A stretch of 6,974 nucleotides of DNA from NCBI GenBank assembly GCA_023432655.1, contig JAEYUK010000053.1, positions 1-6,974 on the forward strand, read 5' to 3'. Each line of letters opens with the position of its first letter. Position 1 is the first letter of the stretch. The notes below the pieces were generated by a model. That model saw nothing but the letters and a program-made list of their open reading frames with translations, was not told the DNA's origin and ran no database searches. This stretch comes from Pseudomonadota bacterium (GTDB lineage Bacteria > Bdellovibrionota > Bacteriovoracia > Bacteriovoracales > Bacteriovoracaceae). Below are positions 6,007 through 6,974 of the stretch, one piece after another. Made by a program: the position numbers and the translations under genes.

Positions 6007-6225
6007 ATGAAAAGTTACTTTTTAAAGAACAAAATAAAAAATGTGATAAGGCGCTTACGGGGCCCTCAAAACAACCCTAAGCAGGTTCCTCAAGTTGATA
6101 TCGAGGGTGAATATCAGGTGCTAAGAGAGGAGAATAAAGGGGAAGAAGAGTATGCCAAGCTTCGCCAGAAAGCACGGGAGCAGGTTCTACGAGAAGCTGG
6201 TGGTCAGGATATTAGCGCCATTTAA
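6007..6225 (+). CDS. Small charged protein of unknown function (72 residues)
   Basis: The ATG at 6007 is preceded by GAGGAGGG (5997-6004), a very strong ribosome binding site, so it is preferred over upstream in-frame ATGs such as the one at 5908. The product is strongly bipartite. Residues 1-18 are basic and amphipathic (K2, K7, K9, K11, R15, R16, R18). A proline- and asparagine-rich linker follows (20-30). Residues 34-64 are rich in Glu, Lys and Arg with regularly spaced apolar residues, which predicts a charged helix or short coiled coil. There is no signal peptide or membrane segment. It is divergent from smc and about 230 bases away, but nothing shows a shared function. No family is recognised. 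A nucleic-acid- or membrane-surface-binding N-terminus would fit the charge and is speculation. Confidence 0.7.
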   Translation: MKSYFLKNKIKNVIRRLRGPQNNPKQVPQVDIEGEYQVLREENKGEEEYAKLRQKAREQVLREAGGQDISAI

Positions 6226-6255
6226 TAGAGGTCAGGAGTAGACAATACCTGAATA

Positions 6256-6281
6256 CAGGAGGAAAATATTTTCATCTCCTG
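6256..6281. promoter_or_regulatory. Hairpin upstream of the 18-residue frame
   Basis: CAGGAG (6256-6261) pairs perfectly with CTCCTG (6276-6281). The enclosed GAAAATATTTTC (6262-6273) is itself a palindrome and can extend the stem. The right arm touches GGGAGG (6281-6286), the ribosome binding site of the frame at 6291, and the left arm contains a second GGAGG (6258-6262). Because the genes at 6007 and 6342-6899 converge here, it could also be a two-way transcription stop, but neither side has a proper T-tract. Confidence 0.45.
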
Positions 6282-6290
6282 GGAGGTTTT

Positions 6291-6347
6291 ATGTCTCCTC
6301 TCATGACCTATATTGTCCTTTTTCTACTTTTTATCTCAGTCTCATAA
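6291..6347 (+). CDS. Possible 18-residue hydrophobic peptide
   Basis: ATG at 6291 is preceded by GGGAGG (6281-6286) at a 4-base spacing and opens a frame for MSPLMTYIVLFLLFISVS, ending in TAA at 6345-6347. The peptide has no charged side chains, and residues 4-16 would form a short membrane helix. Its last two codons overlap the end of the minus-strand barrel gene. It resembles the small hydrophobic frame at 550-630 in layout: a GGAGG-type site shortly after a larger gene, then a tiny apolar product. A frame this short can arise by chance, and only the ribosome binding site and composition support it. Confidence 0.35.
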   Translation: MSPLMTYIVLFLLFISVS

Positions 6348-6899
6348 CAGATCTAACGGCAGGGAAATGGAAAGCATATAAGCTTCGTAATCCACTTCTC
6401 TTTTTACTTTTAACCCTCCTGCTTTGAACTCATCAAATGTCCCATTCCGGTACTCTAGATTCACGTCCAGAAAGGGCAAGGGTGTGAAGCCTACACCGAG
6501 CTTAAAGCCGGTACCGTCTTCTAAATCCACATCCACATTATTCACTTCCGTCTCCCCTTCGGCCGAAAAAATATAACCGCCATAGGCGCGCAGAAGAATA
6601 GGAAACTCCATCCCCACAAAAGCTGCCCACTCCGTGATATCGGCGTTTTCATCAAAATCAGAACTATTCATGTCGATACTACTTTGAAGATAATCGGCCC
6701 CAATCTGGAAAGGCCCGGTCTGGTATCCTAGACGTCCACCGTAAGAGAGTCCCCGTCCGCCGTCATAATCCTTACCTCCGCTAAAATCGAGCTGCTGCCC
6801 CAGGGTGTAACCCAAAACGGGCTCAACTAAGAGACCGGCGTGAGTGGAAAAGGGAACCAGCCCGAGGGCCAAAGCCGTGGAAAAAATGATCTTTTTCAT
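6342..6899 (-). CDS. Small outer-membrane beta-barrel protein
   Basis: This encodes 185 residues starting with a clear Sec signal peptide (MKKIIFSTALALGLVPFSTH, cleaved after about Ala21). The mature part is made of alternating polar/apolar strands rich in Gly and Tyr, such as LVEPVLGYTLG (24-34), SYGGRLGYQ (52-60), FQIGADYLQ (64-72), LLRAYGGYIFS (102-112), FKLGVGFTP (132-140), LDVNLEYRNG (144-153) and YEAYMLSISL (171-180). Acidic loops lie between them. This is the pattern of an eight-stranded OmpA-like or OMP_b-brl barrel in the outer membrane. The C-terminus ends PLDLL rather than in the usual aromatic residue. The reading frame stays open for 23 further codons upstream, but AGGAGG at 6910-6905, five bases before the ATG, and the signal peptide fix the start at 6899. 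No sure promoter was found in the 75 bases upstream. The specific role is unknown. Confidence 0.82.
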   Translation of the reverse strand: MKKIIFSTALALGLVPFSTHAGLLVEPVLGYTLGQQLDFSGGKDYDGGRGLSYGGRLGYQTGPFQIGADYLQSSIDMNSSDFDENADITEWAAFVGMEFPILLRAYGGYIFSAEGETEVNNVDVDLEDGTGFKLGVGFTPLPFLDVNLEYRNGTFDEFKAGGLKVKREVDYEAYMLSISLPLDLL

Positions 6900-6974
6900 A
6901 GAAACCTCCTGTCGCTCTTTCATAAGTTTAGACCCCTTGGGAGGTGCTGTAGTGGCTTGGGATTTCATGAGTTT

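Noticed and set aside
6900..6968. 23-residue N-terminal extension of the barrel protein
   Set aside because: It would place a polar, proline-containing stretch before a perfect signal peptide, while AGGAGG at 6905-6910 supports the start at 6899.

Overview
The window reads as a Gram-negative chromosomal segment of moderate GC content with compact genes and strong GGAGG-type ribosome binding sites. It encodes a bacterial SMC chromosome-organising ATPase (not MukB), a LolA-type periplasmic lipoprotein carrier and a small outer-membrane beta-barrel, so the cell has an outer membrane. The style of the SMC and the many small unrecognised exported proteins would fit the Bdellovibrionota (Bacteriovorax/Peredibacter-like bacteria). 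That placement is an inference from general resemblance only, and no marker in the window settles it.

Left region (1-1005). A good sigma70-type promoter (44-72), overlapped by repeated TTGAYGCAA half-sites, drives a two-gene unit. The first gene (106-540) is a cysteine-rich pentapeptide-repeat protein. The second, 9 bases later, is a 26-residue hydrophobic peptide (550-630). A clear intrinsic terminator (660-692) ends the unit. The T-tract is followed at once by a 233-bp stretch without a gene (693-925), bounded by a perfect 15-bp inverted repeat. Inside it are a second perfect 20-bp inverted repeat and at least two further hairpins. It looks like a MITE-like insertion or the gene of a structured RNA, and it is the most unusual object in the window. 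After it come a 19-bp AT-rich palindrome and a hairpin that covers the Shine-Dalgarno sequence of the next gene.

Central region (1006-5773). An exported 140-residue protein with four cysteines (1006-1428) runs toward lolA (1418-2029, minus strand), and the two 3' ends overlap by 11 bases. Upstream of lolA on the minus strand lies smc (2096-5773), a complete 1225-residue SMC with intact ATPase motifs. An intrinsic terminator for the smc transcript (2039-2083) directly abuts the lolA ribosome binding site, so lolA must be expressed by readthrough or from a promoter inside or close to the end of smc.

Right region (5774-6974). A 233-bp divergent intergenic space separates smc from a small charged protein of 72 residues (6007-6225). 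It is followed by a hairpin-rich stretch and an 18-residue hydrophobic reading frame (6291-6347) with a good ribosome binding site. That frame overlaps the end of a minus-strand gene for a 185-residue outer-membrane beta-barrel protein (6342-6899), whose start is set by an AGGAGG site.

Functionally, smc acts in chromosome compaction and segregation, and lolA and the barrel protein in building the outer membrane. The other proteins are not assignable. No tRNA, rRNA, CRISPR array, insertion-sequence transposase or phage gene was seen.
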